64,000 nucleotides of DNA from Hoyosella sp. YIM 151337 (GTDB lineage: Bacteria > Actinomycetota > Actinomycetes > Mycobacteriales > Mycobacteriaceae), in NCBI RefSeq assembly GCF_026041215.1, contig NZ_JAPEIQ010000013.1:186001-250000 (forward strand). The letters are read 5' to 3'. Made by a program: the position numbers and the translations under genes. This document shows positions 36,450 through 46,038 of this stretch, piece by piece; the stretch's first letter is position 1, and every line of letters starts with the position of its first letter. The notes below the pieces were generated by a model. That model was given only the letters and a program-made list of their open reading frames with translations. It was not told where the DNA came from and did not search any database.

Positions 36450-37318
36450 CAGGGCTCGCCCCCGTTTCCGTTCCGTGACTGCGCCGCGCGCTCTTCAACA
36501 ATTGTCCGCGCGATCTCCGCGGTCCTGGTATCAGGCACGCGTTCCGCTCCCGCAGAGTTGATGACGACCACGGTCGGATACAGGCCGCGCACCAGGTCAG
36601 GGCCGCCGGTAGCGGTGTCGTCGTCCGCAGCGTCGTACAGCGCCTCTACAGCGCACCGGACCGCGTCGCCCTCCTCCATGTCGTACCGGTACACCTTCTT
36701 CATGGCCGACTTGGCGAAAAGTGCGCCCGAGCCAACTGCGTAGAACCCCGAATGCTCCTCGTAGCGACCGCCGACGACGTCGAAGGAAATAATGCGCCCG
36801 CCCTTTTCCGGCTCAGGCGCATCGACGTCGTAACCCGCAAACAGCGGCACGACGGCCAGCCCCTGGAGGGCAGCACCGAGATTGCCGCGCACCATGGTGG
36901 CGAGCCGGTTTGCCTTACCATCCAGCGTGAGCGATACACCCTCGATTTTCTCGTAGTGCTCAAGTTCTACAGCAAACAGGCGCACCAGCTCGACCGCAAC
37001 GCCGGCAGTCCCTGCGATCCCGACAGCCGAGTAGTCGTCCGTAATGAACACCTTCTCGATATCACGGCTGGCGATGACGTTGCCCATTGTTGCGCGCCGG
37101 TCTCCCGCGATCACCACTCCGCCCCCGAATGTCAGCGCGGTGATCGTCGTCCCGTGTGGCGCGATGTCACTGGAAATAGTCAATGCTCCGGCCCGGTTTC
37201 CGGGCAGCAGTTCCGGCGCATGCTGGCGCAGGTAGTCGCTGAACGACGAAAGCGCAGAGAAGCGTTCGTGCGCCACAGCACCGCCACGGGCCAGCCGCCA
37301 CAGGTCATCCGCTGTCAC
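36449..37318 (-). CDS. prcB: 20S proteasome beta subunit PrcB
   Basis: A 289-aa proteolytic subunit with a 56-residue propeptide. Cleavage at HG|TTITAL exposes the catalytic Thr57. [19 protein letters not shown] with the conserved Asp and the Lys/Arg region follow. It overlaps pup by 4 nt and prcA by 1 nt. Degrades pupylated proteins with PrcA and Mpa. Confidence 0.96.
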   Translation of the reverse strand: MTADDLWRLARGGAVAHERFSALSSFSDYLRQHAPELLPGNRAGALTISSDIAPHGTTITALTFGGGVVIAGDRRATMGNVIASRDIEKVFITDDYSAVGIAGTAGVAVELVRLFAVELEHYEKIEGVSLTLDGKANRLATMVRGNLGAALQGLAVVPLFAGYDVDAPEPEKGGRIISFDVVGGRYEEHSGFYAVGSGALFAKSAMKKVYRYDMEEGDAVRCAVEALYDAADDDTATGGPDLVRGLYPTVVVINSAGAERVPDTRTAEIARTIVEERAAQSRNGNGGEP

Positions 37319-37509
37319 TGGCCGCCCTTCTGCACGTAAGCGCGCACGAAGTCCTCGGCGTTCTCTTCGAGCACATCGTCAATCTCATCGAGAAGGTCGT
37401 CGGTCTCCTCGGCTAATTTCTCGCGCCGTTCCTGACCTGCTGGCGCGGCGCCTTCCGCGGACTCGTCGCCATCCCCGCCGCCCTTGCGCCTGACCTGATC
37501 TTGCGCCAT
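37315..37509 (-). CDS. pup: Prokaryotic ubiquitin-like protein Pup
   Basis: A 64-aa mostly disordered protein. The central helix [20 protein letters not shown] binds the Mpa coiled coil, and the C-terminus ends GGQ, so the last residue must be deamidated to Glu by Dop before PafA can use it. The ribosome site AAGGAGG is 8 nt before the ATG. It overlaps prcB by 4 nt. The 119 nt upstream hold no other gene and should carry the pup-prcBA promoter. Confidence 0.97.
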   Translation of the reverse strand: MAQDQVRRKGGGDGDESAEGAAPAGQERREKLAEETDDLLDEIDDVLEENAEDFVRAYVQKGGQ

Positions 37510-37628
37510 TACGCCCGCCTCCTTCTCGCTGCGCCTGCCCGCATGGGCCGGCTGCTCGATATCTCCAACAGTACCGATCGTTTAGGGTTACGGCCCGGAT
37601 TGGCCCCCGTTTACGATCATCGCCGGTG

Positions 37629-39131
37629 TCACGACTTCGTCAGCTGGTCAACGAGTTCCCGGGCCGAGTGCACCGAGTCCAGCAACTCCTCGACGTGGGC
37701 ACGGGTACCTCGCAACGGCTCCAGCGTCGGTATACGGACAAGGGAATCACCGCCAAGATCAAAGATCACCGAGTCCCAGGAAGCGGCAGCGATCTCACCG
37801 CCGAAGCGGCGCAGACACTCCCCGCGGAAGTACGCGCGGGTGCCGTCCGGCGGTGTCTCCATGGCGTTTATTACCTGTTCCTCACTAACAAGCCGTTTCA
37901 TCGAGCCGCGGGAAACGAGGCGGTTGTATAGGCCCTTGTCGAGGCGGACATCGGAGTACTGGAGGTCAACCAGATGGAGTCTCGGAGCTGACCAGCTCAG
38001 TCCTTCACGCTTCCGGAAACCCTCGAGCAGACGCAGTTTCGCGGGCCAGTCCAGAACATTCGCGCACTCCATCGGATCCCGGCCCAGCGCGTCGAGGACA
38101 TCGACCCATGTTTGCAGAACATGGCGCGCGCGTTCGTCGGTGCTGCCCTGGCGATCGAGGAAGTCACCTACCCGTTCGGCGTATTCACGCTGCAGGTCGA
38201 GTCCACGGAACTCGCGCCCATCCGCCAGTGTCACTTTGACCTGCAGGCTCGGGTCGTGGCTGATTGTGTGCACCGCCTCAACTGCACTCGCAAGCTCGAG
38301 GTCGGAGAAGTCGATTCCCGCCTCGATCAGATCGAGAACCAGCGCGGTCGTGCCCAGCTTCAGGTACGTGGCGGTCTCGGAGAGGTTCGCATCCCCGATG
38401 ATGACGTGCAGCCGCCGGTACTTTTCGGCGTCCGCGTGCGGTTCGTCGCGCGTGTTGATAATTCCGCGCTTCAGCGTGGTCTCGAGGCCGACCTCGACCT
38501 CGATGTAGTCGGCACGCTGCGACAGCTGAAAGCCTTCCTTGTCCCCCTGCTGACCAAGACCCACCCGGCCCTGTCCCGTAATCACCTGCCGGGAGACAAA
38601 AAAGGGCGTCAGTCCGGCGATCACGGCGGAAAATGGCGTGTCGCGGCGCATGAGGTAATTCTCGTGGCTGCCGTAGGAAGCGCCCTTGCCGTCGACATTA
38701 TTCTTGTACAGCTGCAACCGCGGATTCCCAGGGACTGACGCCGTAAACCGGGCGGCAGCTTCCATAACCCGCTCGCCAGCCTTGTCCCAGATGACTGCGT
38801 CCATCGGATCCGTGACTTCTGGACACGAGTACTCGGGATGTGCATGGTCGACGTAGAGCCGAGCACCGTTGGTCAGAATCATGTTCGCGGCACCGACCTC
38901 GTCGGCGTCGATTACCGGGGCCGGCCCTCCATAGCGGCCGAGGTCGAAGCCACGCGCGTCACGCAGTGGCGATTCGACCTCGTAGTCCCATCGTGTCCGC
39001 CGCGCCCGGGGCAATCCCGCCGCTGCGGCGTACGCAAGAACTGCTTGGGTGGATGTAAGGATCGGGTTCGCCGTCCGATCGTCCGGTGAACTAATCCCGT
39101 ACTCGACCTCGGTGCCCATGATGCGCTGCAT
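37629..39131 (-). CDS. dop: Pup deamidase/depupylase Dop
   Basis: A 500-aa PafA-related enzyme that deamidates Pup and removes it from substrates. [18 protein letters not shown] holds the GTEVEYG metal/ATP motif. Compared with PafA it carries the extra Dop-loop region (about residues 40-75, with [19 protein letters not shown]). [15 protein letters not shown] follows. TAGGCT lies 8 nt before ATG 39131, a possible leaderless start. It is upstream of pup on the same strand, 119 nt away. Confidence 0.95.
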   Translation of the reverse strand: MQRIMGTEVEYGISSPDDRTANPILTSTQAVLAYAAAAGLPRARRTRWDYEVESPLRDARGFDLGRYGGPAPVIDADEVGAANMILTNGARLYVDHAHPEYSCPEVTDPMDAVIWDKAGERVMEAAARFTASVPGNPRLQLYKNNVDGKGASYGSHENYLMRRDTPFSAVIAGLTPFFVSRQVITGQGRVGLGQQGDKEGFQLSQRADYIEVEVGLETTLKRGIINTRDEPHADAEKYRRLHVIIGDANLSETATYLKLGTTALVLDLIEAGIDFSDLELASAVEAVHTISHDPSLQVKVTLADGREFRGLDLQREYAERVGDFLDRQGSTDERARHVLQTWVDVLDALGRDPMECANVLDWPAKLRLLEGFRKREGLSWSAPRLHLVDLQYSDVRLDKGLYNRLVSRGSMKRLVSEEQVINAMETPPDGTRAYFRGECLRRFGGEIAAASWDSVIFDLGGDSLVRIPTLEPLRGTRAHVEELLDSVHSARELVDQLTKS

Positions 39132-39139
39132 GAGTCACC

Positions 39140-39145
39140 AGCCTA
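39140..39145 (-). promoter_or_regulatory. -10 box of a possible leaderless dop promoter
   Basis: On the minus strand TAGGCT is followed by 8 nt and ATG 39131. It lies in the 90-nt gap between mpa and dop. Confidence 0.4.
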
Positions 39146-39221
39146 TCCGTGATGGTCGAAGGTGTGCAGGTCAGGGTCAGCCGCAAGCCGGTAGCACCCA
39201 GCGTAGATGCGGCCTTTCCGG

Positions 39222-40979
39222 CTACAGGTACTGCCCAGTGTTCGACTCGGTGTCGATGGCCCGGCTCGCACTGGCATTCTTGCCCGTGACGAGTGTCCGG
39301 ATGTACACGATGCGCTCGCCCTTCTTGCCAGAGATTCGCGCCCAGTCGTCCGGGTTCGTTGTATTCGGCAGATCCTCGTTTTCGGAGAACTCATCGACGA
39401 TCGAGTCATACAGGTGCTGTATGCGCAAACCCGCTTTACCCGTCTCGAGGTATTCCTTGATCGCAAACTTCTTCGCCCGGTCCACGATGTTCTGGATCAT
39501 CGCGCCTGAGTTGAAATCCTTGAAGTACAGGATCTCTTTGTCGCCATTCGCGTACGTCACTTCAAGGAAGCGGTTGTCCTCACTTTCGGTGTACATTCGC
39601 TCGACCACGCGTTCGATGATGGCCTGGACACACGCGTCACGGTCGCCGCCGAATTCCCCGATATCCTCAGCGTTGATCGGCAGCGATGGAACAAGATACT
39701 TCGAGAAGATATCCATCGCGGCTTCGGCGTCTGGTCGCTCGATCTTGATTTTCACATCGAGCCGACCGGGACGCAGGATCGCCGGGTCGATCATGTCTTC
39801 GCGGTTGGATGCACCGATCACGATGACATTCTCCAGCCCTTCGACACCGTCGATTTCGCTCAGGAGCTGCGGCACCACTGTCGTCTCCACGTCAGAGGAA
39901 ACTCCAGAGCCGCGTGTGCGGAAGATGGAATCCATCTCATCGAAGAAGACGATCACGGGTGTGCCCTCGGATGCCTTCTCCCGGGCGCGCTGGAAAATCA
40001 GCCGTATATGACGTTCCGTCTCGCCGACAAACTTGTTGAGCAGTTCCGGGCCCTTGATGTTGAGGAAGAACGATTTTGCTTCACGACTGTCCTCGCCGCG
40101 CGCCTCCGCAATCTTCTTCGCCAGCGAGTTAGCGACAGCCTTGGCGATCAGCGTCTTGCCACAACCGGGAGGCCCGTACAGCAGGACACCTTTCGGTGGC
40201 CGCAGCGAATACTCGCGGAACAGGTCGCGGTGCAAAAAAGGCAGCTCCACCGCGTCGCGAATCTGTTCGATCTGCCGTGCAAGACCACCGATGTCGTGGT
40301 ACCCGACGTCCGGCACTTCCTCAAGCACCAGGTCTTCAACCTCAGCCTTCGGGATACGCTCGAACGCGTAAGCTGCTTTCGTATCGATCAGCAGTGAATC
40401 CCCAGGGCGCAGCAACCGGGGCGGCGCGAGCGGATCATCGGAGACCTCGGGATTGACGAGCGGATCCGCGAGCCAGACGACCCGTTCCTCGTCGGCGTGG
40501 CCGACCACGAGGGCCCGGTGGCCATCATCGAGCACTTCACGCAACGTGCAGATTTCACCGGTCTGCTCGAACTTGCCCGCCTCGATGATGGTGAGGGCCT
40601 CGTTGAGCCGGACGGTCTGCCCCTTACGGAGCGACTGCGAATCAACGTTCGGTGAGCACAGCAATCGCATCTTGCGGCCAGAGGTGAATACGTCCGCCGA
40701 GTCGTCCTCATGAACACCGACCACCACACCGTAGCCGCTCGGCGGCTGACCGAGGCGGTCCACTTCTTCACGGAGATTGAGCAGCTGCTGCCGGGCTTCT
40801 TTGAGCGTGTCCAGAAGCTTAGCGTTGCGCGCTGTCAGAGACTCGATCCGGACTTCAAGTTCACGGACCTTCTGGGGGTGCTGTGCGAGCTGACGCCGCA
40901 GGGCGCCCACTTCTGACTGCAAGGACGTTATCTCGCGATTCAGCTCATCCTTGTCGCGAGGACGTTCTGAAGTGCTCAT
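39222..40979 (-). CDS. mpa: Proteasome-activating AAA+ ATPase Mpa/ARC
   Basis: A 585-aa hexameric unfoldase. The N-terminal coiled coil (about 10-76) binds Pup, two OB folds follow (about 80-205), then the AAA module with Walker A GPPGCGKT (269-276) and Walker B VIVFFDE ending at Glu348. The C-terminal residues QYL dock into the proteasome alpha ring. The start is preceded by GGAGGAG at 7 nt. It is the first gene of the minus-strand series mpa-dop-pup-prcB-prcA. Confidence 0.96.
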   Translation of the reverse strand: MSTSERPRDKDELNREITSLQSEVGALRRQLAQHPQKVRELEVRIESLTARNAKLLDTLKEARQQLLNLREEVDRLGQPPSGYGVVVGVHEDDSADVFTSGRKMRLLCSPNVDSQSLRKGQTVRLNEALTIIEAGKFEQTGEICTLREVLDDGHRALVVGHADEERVVWLADPLVNPEVSDDPLAPPRLLRPGDSLLIDTKAAYAFERIPKAEVEDLVLEEVPDVGYHDIGGLARQIEQIRDAVELPFLHRDLFREYSLRPPKGVLLYGPPGCGKTLIAKAVANSLAKKIAEARGEDSREAKSFFLNIKGPELLNKFVGETERHIRLIFQRAREKASEGTPVIVFFDEMDSIFRTRGSGVSSDVETTVVPQLLSEIDGVEGLENVIVIGASNREDMIDPAILRPGRLDVKIKIERPDAEAAMDIFSKYLVPSLPINAEDIGEFGGDRDACVQAIIERVVERMYTESEDNRFLEVTYANGDKEILYFKDFNSGAMIQNIVDRAKKFAIKEYLETGKAGLRIQHLYDSIVDEFSENEDLPNTTNPDDWARISGKKGERIVYIRTLVTGKNASASRAIDTESNTGQYL

Positions 40980-41354
40980 GGGCGTCTCCTCCCGATCTGA
41001 TCTATCAACGCTACCGGCGAACCGCCGAATGTGGGATGTGACGCACGTCTACTTGAGATAACGTCACCAGATTGTCATGGATCCTTTGATGGGTACGTCT
41101 GATTTCCAGCCAGAGCTGGGGAGGATCAGCGGCCTTCTGAGGTGCCGGGAGCGACAACGACATTCACCGATTGCGACGACAATGACCATGCTGGGGCCCG
41201 CTGCCGGATCCCAGGCCGAGGACTACTGCAGCTATACCTTTTAGCCGGAGTGTCCATTCTGTTGTGTGGGTTAAGTGGATTTACCCATTGTGCGTCAATG
41301 TAACCCTCTGCGCCCGCGGAATATTCCCGCCCGGTTCAGCTAGGGTGCGACATT
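40980..41354. other. 375-nt intergenic region between mpa and the small membrane protein
   Basis: It holds the divergent promoters of mpa (minus) and the gene at 41355 (plus). A 6-bp dyad GTGACG/CGTCAC at about 41038-41067 and an imperfect GGGTTAA/TTTACCC dyad near 41268-41286 are visible. A 55-codon plus-strand frame (41077-41244) has no ribosome site and no recognisable family and is not called as a gene. Confidence 0.5.
41341..41346 (+). promoter_or_regulatory. -10 box of a leaderless promoter (small membrane protein)
   Basis: TAGGGT lies 8 nt before the GTG at 41355, and no ribosome-binding site is present between them. Confidence 0.4.
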
Positions 41355-41639
41355 GTGACGCATCCAGACGACCACGCTGACGATGGGCCGCCGCGATTCG
41401 AACGCTCCGGCGACAGCGCCGGCGGCACGCGCCCGTACGACTGGCGGCGTGACGAACCACTCCGGAAAGATACTCCTGCCTCGGCAAACCCCGCAAGGCC
41501 TGAAAAGACCCCACACCACGACGAGCGCAAGCCGCCGTACGTCGGCGGCAAGCCCTGGCGCGGTGTGGCGTTTCTCGCGATCTTCTTTATCGCCGCGGCG
41601 ATTCTTGTCGCTTGGCTTTACACAGGTTTTACGCCCTGA
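41355..41639 (+). CDS. Small hypothetical membrane protein
   Basis: A 94-aa protein I do not recognise. The first 65 residues are hydrophilic and charged (acidic start, then RRDEPLRKD and a Pro-rich KPPYVGGKPW), and the C-terminus is a single TM helix (AFLAIFFIAAAILVAWLYT) with only a few residues outside. That is a tail-anchored layout with the charged domain probably in the cytoplasm. It ends 9 nt before the convergent SRPBCC gene. Supported as a gene by codon-position bias and the TM segment. Confidence 0.6.
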   Translation: MTHPDDHADDGPPRFERSGDSAGGTRPYDWRRDEPLRKDTPASANPARPEKTPHHDERKPPYVGGKPWRGVAFLAIFFIAAAILVAWLYTGFTP

Positions 41640-41648
41640 ACCTGGCGG

Positions 41649-42104
41649 TTACCGTTCGGCTTCGGCCTTGATGCGTTCCAGGGTGGCCCGCATGCCCGCG
41701 ACGAGGTCCGCCTCGAAATCCTCGTTCCCTCCAAGAAAGAGTTTCACCAGGGTGCGGGAGACCGCACTCGTGCCGTTGGGGGCCTCGCGGCGCTGAATGA
41801 TCCGGGTGCCGCTATCCGTCGGCTCAAGAGTGAACGACCAGACACTGTTGTTATCGAGAACCTTGAAGGCGATCTGCTCGTTCGGCTCGACGGTGACGAT
41901 CCGCGTGCGCGTGGGCCAGTACAGCTTGCCCTTCTTATTGATATTGAAAGCCAGTGCCCCCTCGCGCACCTGACCGCCAAGGATCACCGTTTTGCGGGTG
42001 CGCGGGCTCCACTCGCTCATGCGCGGCAAGTCAGAAACGATCGACCACACCTTGTCCGCTGCTGCGCTGGTCTCGATCTCGGCCTCGAGTAGTGGGCTTG
42101 GCAT
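41649..42104 (-). CDS. SRPBCC-family protein (polyketide cyclase/START-like)
   Basis: A 151-aa START-like barrel: ADKVWSIVSDLPRMSEWSP is the typical N-terminal segment, followed by VREGALAFNINKKGKLYWPTRTRI and a C-terminal amphipathic helix. Such proteins bind hydrophobic ligands or act as cyclases/dehydratases; the ligand is unknown. It is the second minus-strand gene after the unknown protein at 42177, separated by 72 nt that hold a hairpin. Confidence 0.78.
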   Translation of the reverse strand: MPSPLLEAEIETSAAADKVWSIVSDLPRMSEWSPRTRKTVILGGQVREGALAFNINKKGKLYWPTRTRIVTVEPNEQIAFKVLDNNSVWSFTLEPTDSGTRIIQRREAPNGTSAVSRTLVKLFLGGNEDFEADLVAGMRATLERIKAEAER

Positions 42105-42153
42105 ACTCTGTCTCCCCCTGGATCACACGGTTAACTTAACAATGGCAGCCCTA

Positions 42154-42176
42154 GCTAGAGCCCCTGAAGGGGCACT
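42154..42176 (-). terminator. Possible weak hairpin terminator
   Basis: GCCCC (42160-42164) and GGGGC (42169-42173) pair around a 4-nt loop, with additional AG/CT pairing beyond a bulge, directly after the stop codon at 42177. There is no T-run, so termination is uncertain. Confidence 0.35.
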
Positions 42177-42920
42177 CTACTCCGGTACTGCGACATTCTT
42201 GCCACGGGTAACGTTCTCGTCAGAGGTGATGGCGTCGCGGGCGAGTACCGCAAGAACGCGTCGCCGAAAGGCGTCCTCGCGCACCGCACGCAGCACAAGG
42301 TCCTCGGCGGTGAGGCCGAATTTCTCTCCGACCGCGGTGAGGACCGCCTCCTCCCCCAGCGCGCGCCTCGTCCGCCCGGTCGCTGGTACCTCCGCCAGCG
42401 CCACGGTATCGCCGCCAAGATTAAGGAGACCGCGGGTCGCCTGGTAGGCGGTGAGTTCGCCTTCGAACTCCACTTCACAGCTGACACTCTCCGGTGCGAC
42501 CACCGTCGGTGTGTACCCCGGCGGACTGTCATAGCCGCCCTCACTGCGGTCCAGGATCTCCCGCTGCTCTGAGGTGAGGAACATGACATGCACCGCCAAC
42601 CGCGTCCCGGCGGATTCCGAAAGGGACGCCGGGATCGCCCCGTACCGCGAGATACGAGCCGCATAGACCACGTCGTATCCGCGCAAGACGGCGGCGAGCA
42701 CCGGAATTCGCTGCGCAGGCTTCCGTCCGAACTTACGGTTCAATTGCACGAGGGACGCGTTCGATCCGACAGCGAGAACCGGACTACGCCCCGCCAGGCC
42801 GCTGCGCTCCATTGTGAGCGGGCGAACCGACGCGGGGCTCTCGAAGAGGAACGACGCCGCGGGGCGGTAGTAGGGGTAGCCGAATGCCCTGGCCACTACC
42901 GCACTGTCACCAAGCATCAC
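42177..42920 (-). CDS. Conserved-looking hypothetical protein with AVGSN motif
   Basis: A 247-aa cytoplasmic protein I cannot assign. The segment PVLAVGSNASLVQLNRKFG resembles the YGSN-type phosphate loop of gamma-glutamylcyclotransferase-like folds, and the glycine-rich stretch EGGYDSPPGYTPTVV follows later, which would fit that fold, but the similarity is short. The C-terminal third is helical and charged. The gene lies between the permease (after the 47-bp palindrome) and an SRPBCC gene, all on the minus strand. Confidence 0.6.
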   Translation of the reverse strand: MMLGDSAVVARAFGYPYYRPAASFLFESPASVRPLTMERSGLAGRSPVLAVGSNASLVQLNRKFGRKPAQRIPVLAAVLRGYDVVYAARISRYGAIPASLSESAGTRLAVHVMFLTSEQREILDRSEGGYDSPPGYTPTVVAPESVSCEVEFEGELTAYQATRGLLNLGGDTVALAEVPATGRTRRALGEEAVLTAVGEKFGLTAEDLVLRAVREDAFRRRVLAVLARDAITSDENVTRGKNVAVPE

Positions 42921-42953
42921 TCTTCCATCGTGTCATCACGGGAGGCCACCGTC

Positions 42954-43000
42954 ATGCGTGTCAATTGACCTCCGGAATCCGGAGGTCAATTGACACGCAT
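42954..43000. repeat. Perfect 47-bp palindrome across the permease stop codon
   Basis: Arms 42954-42976 and 42978-43000 are exact 23-bp complements around a single A at 42977. Each arm begins ATGCGTGTCAATTGACC when read inward. The permease stop codon (42986-42988) lies inside the right arm. It can form a very stable hairpin in RNA from either strand; it lacks a T-run. It could be a terminator for the permease gene or a protein-binding site. Confidence 0.8.
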
Positions 43001-44221
43001 CCGCTGCCGCACGCGGTAGATCGCAGCTCCAAGCAATAGGACAGTGCAACCGGCCGCAACTGAGGCCGTCGGCAGCGTGAACGCCAGAACCACACATCCC
43101 CCCGCCCCGAGGGCCGGTATGAGCCGGGTGTGCGGGCGGCTCGACAACGTCCATGCTGATGCGTTTGCGATGAGGTAATACGTCAGCACCGCGAATGATG
43201 AGAATCCGATCGCGCCGCGCAAATCAGTCAGAAGAACGAGTGCGATCACCACCGCCCCGATTGCAAGTTCGGCGTGGTGCGGCACGCGAAAACGCGGGTG
43301 CACTGTGGCGAGCGTGCCGGGGAGATGTCCGTCCCGGGCCATCGCGAACGTTGTCCGCGAAACACCCAGAATCAGGGAAAGCAGCGCACCTGCCGCAGCG
43401 ACCACGGCACCCACCCGCACAAGTTGCTCCGCGCCGGGATAGTCCGCCACCGCCCGCGCAAGCGGATCAGGCGCTGCGGCCAACCCCTCCGCGCCGAGGA
43501 CAGAAAGCACGGCGACGGCGACGAGCGCGTACAGGCACAGCGTGACGCTCAAAGCGATCGCCACCGCACGCGGAATCGTCTTAGCCGGATTTCGGACCTC
43601 CTCGCCAAGGGTGGCAATCCGCGCGTAGCCGGCGAACGCGAAGAACAGCAGCCCGGCAGCCTGCAAGACGCCAGCGACACCAACGGTGCCCAGATCCTCA
43701 GGCAGCCGCGGCCCGCCCGCCTCAACGAACGAAAGCACCACCACGACGGCGAGTACGGCGATAACGAATCCCACGATCACGCGCGCGACCCGCGCCGACT
43801 TGTGGACTCCGGCGTAGTTCACCGCTGTGACGGCAATGACCGTGATCACAGCAACGATCCGCGCATGTTCAGGCCACGCGTAAGCCCCCACAGTGAGCGC
43901 CATTGCGGCACATGAGGCTGTCTTGCCGACGACGAAGCCCCAGCCGGCCAGAAAACCCCAGAACTCGCCAAGCCGTTCGCGGCCGAAGACGTAGGCCCCA
44001 CCCGATGACGGGTAGACGGCGGCGAGGCGCGCCGACGAGTTCGCGTTGCAGTAGGCCACTACACCGGCGATCGCGAGGGCGATGAGGAGGAACTGGCCCG
44101 CTGCTGCGGCGGCTGGGGCTAGCGCCGCGAAAATGCCGGCGCCTATCATCGCGGCCAGTCCCACCACAACCGAATCGGTGAGCCGAAGTCTGCGGGCAAG
44201 CTGCGGGTCAGACGGTGTCAC
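42986..44221 (-). CDS. APC-superfamily amino-acid permease
   Basis: A 411-aa, about 12-TM transporter. It begins RRLRLTDSVVVGLAAMIGAGIFAAL, the conserved APC TM1 with the Gly-Ala-Gly-Ile-Phe unwound region, and has SSGGAYVFGRERLGEFWGFLAGW. The substrate is probably an amino acid or amine. Length is a little below the 450-500 usual for the family, with about eleven or twelve helices visible. Its last codons lie within the 47-bp palindrome. Confidence 0.87.
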   Translation of the reverse strand: MTPSDPQLARRLRLTDSVVVGLAAMIGAGIFAALAPAAAAAGQFLLIALAIAGVVAYCNANSSARLAAVYPSSGGAYVFGRERLGEFWGFLAGWGFVVGKTASCAAMALTVGAYAWPEHARIVAVITVIAVTAVNYAGVHKSARVARVIVGFVIAVLAVVVVLSFVEAGGPRLPEDLGTVGVAGVLQAAGLLFFAFAGYARIATLGEEVRNPAKTIPRAVAIALSVTLCLYALVAVAVLSVLGAEGLAAAPDPLARAVADYPGAEQLVRVGAVVAAAGALLSLILGVSRTTFAMARDGHLPGTLATVHPRFRVPHHAELAIGAVVIALVLLTDLRGAIGFSSFAVLTYYLIANASAWTLSSRPHTRLIPALGAGGCVVLAFTLPTASVAAGCTVLLLGAAIYRVRQRMRVN

Positions 44222-44294
44222 GGCTGCACAGTAGCGCGCCCTGCGCGCATAAGCATGCCATTCAGATTGCTGTAACGTCGCCGTCGCCGCGACT

Positions 44295-45101
44295 TCACGT
44301 TGCTAGTCGCAGTGCGCGCCGCCGGCCAACGCCAAAGCGCGCCAGGACGGTGCCGAGCGCCACCACCAGCGCGGCCGCGAACGCAGCACCAGCCACAGCT
44401 GTCGATTCGGGAGCCGTTTCGAGGCGCGCATAGCCGATCCACGCCAGCCCCCACACGATCGCAAGCGAAACCCCGAGGCGCCCGCCGCTGAATACAGCAA
44501 GCGTCACGCCAATCACTGCGGCGGCACTGAGCACGACGATTGCCCAGACTTGAGCACCGAGTACGAGGTCCCCGGCACCGCCCGCAGACGCAGCCGCTGC
44601 AGTGTTGGCAATCGTCGCGACGGCTACCCACCCCAGATACAGTCCCATGACCCCGTCCAGCAGTACCGCTTCTGTCGCGCTGCGCGGGCGGGTCTGGACG
44701 CACCGGCCGAAGATAACCGCAAGCGTGGCGAGCAATGCGACGATGATGCCCACGCTCGCGGTGAGCCAGCCCAGCTGGATCGCGGCGAGCCATATCGCGT
44801 TCAAAAGCAGCGACAGCGCCACCAGCCAGCCGGTTCGCTGCAGGCGGCGGTTCATCCGCTGTGCAGGCAGAAGCTGCCAGACCGCCAGCGCAACGAATCC
44901 GGCGTAAAGCACGGACCAGATGACGAAAGCCGGTCCCCCGGGGGCCACAAAGGTCGCATCGGCGGCAAGTGCTCCCCCAGCGGCCTCCGACACCGGGGTG
45001 CCGCCCACTTCCCCGGATCCCACGACGGCGCCACCAATGGCGATCAGCGCCGCTGCGGCGACCGTGAGCTGCCTGGCGGAATCCCGCGTGGATGCGGCCA
45101 T
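44295..45101 (-). CDS. TspO/MBR-related membrane protein, long form
   Basis: A 268-aa polytopic membrane protein of about eight helices. FVAPGGPAFVIWSVLYAGF matches the TspO/MBR signature (Pro-x-x-x-Phe-x-x-Trp-x-x-x-Tyr), and LVALSLLLNAIWLAA the later Asn/Trp pattern. Canonical TspO proteins are about 160 aa with five helices; this one has a C-terminal extension of about three helices. TspO proteins bind tetrapyrroles and cholesterol; here the ligand is unknown. Confidence 0.75.
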   Translation of the reverse strand: MAASTRDSARQLTVAAAALIAIGGAVVGSGEVGGTPVSEAAGGALAADATFVAPGGPAFVIWSVLYAGFVALAVWQLLPAQRMNRRLQRTGWLVALSLLLNAIWLAAIQLGWLTASVGIIVALLATLAVIFGRCVQTRPRSATEAVLLDGVMGLYLGWVAVATIANTAAAASAGGAGDLVLGAQVWAIVVLSAAAVIGVTLAVFSGGRLGVSLAIVWGLAWIGYARLETAPESTAVAGAAFAAALVVALGTVLARFGVGRRRALRLAT

Positions 45102-45135
45102 CGTCTTAGCGTCTCCTCACATCATACTGTGGTTG

Positions 45136-45984
<849 letters not shown>

Positions 45985-46009
45985 TCATTCCGGCCCTGGT
46001 TACCAGAAG

Positions 46010-46032
46010 TTGTCAGAGCGGGCGCTTAGGCT
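46010..46032 (+). promoter_or_regulatory. RecA-independent DNA-damage (PafBC-type) promoter
   Basis: TTGTCAGAG (46010-46018), exactly 8 nt, then TAGGCT (46027-46032). The known mycobacterial RecA-NDp consensus is TTGTCRGTG-N8-TANNNT, so only one fixed base differs. The -10 is 6 nt from the GTG start at 46039, giving a leaderless transcript. PafB and PafC, which activate such promoters, are encoded at 31598-33570. Confidence 0.75.
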
Positions 46033-46038
46033 GCCGGT

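Noticed and set aside
41077-41244. 55-codon plus-strand frame between mpa and the small membrane protein
   Set aside because: No ribosome site, no -10 box at leaderless distance, no recognisable family and poor codon-position bias; left as intergenic.
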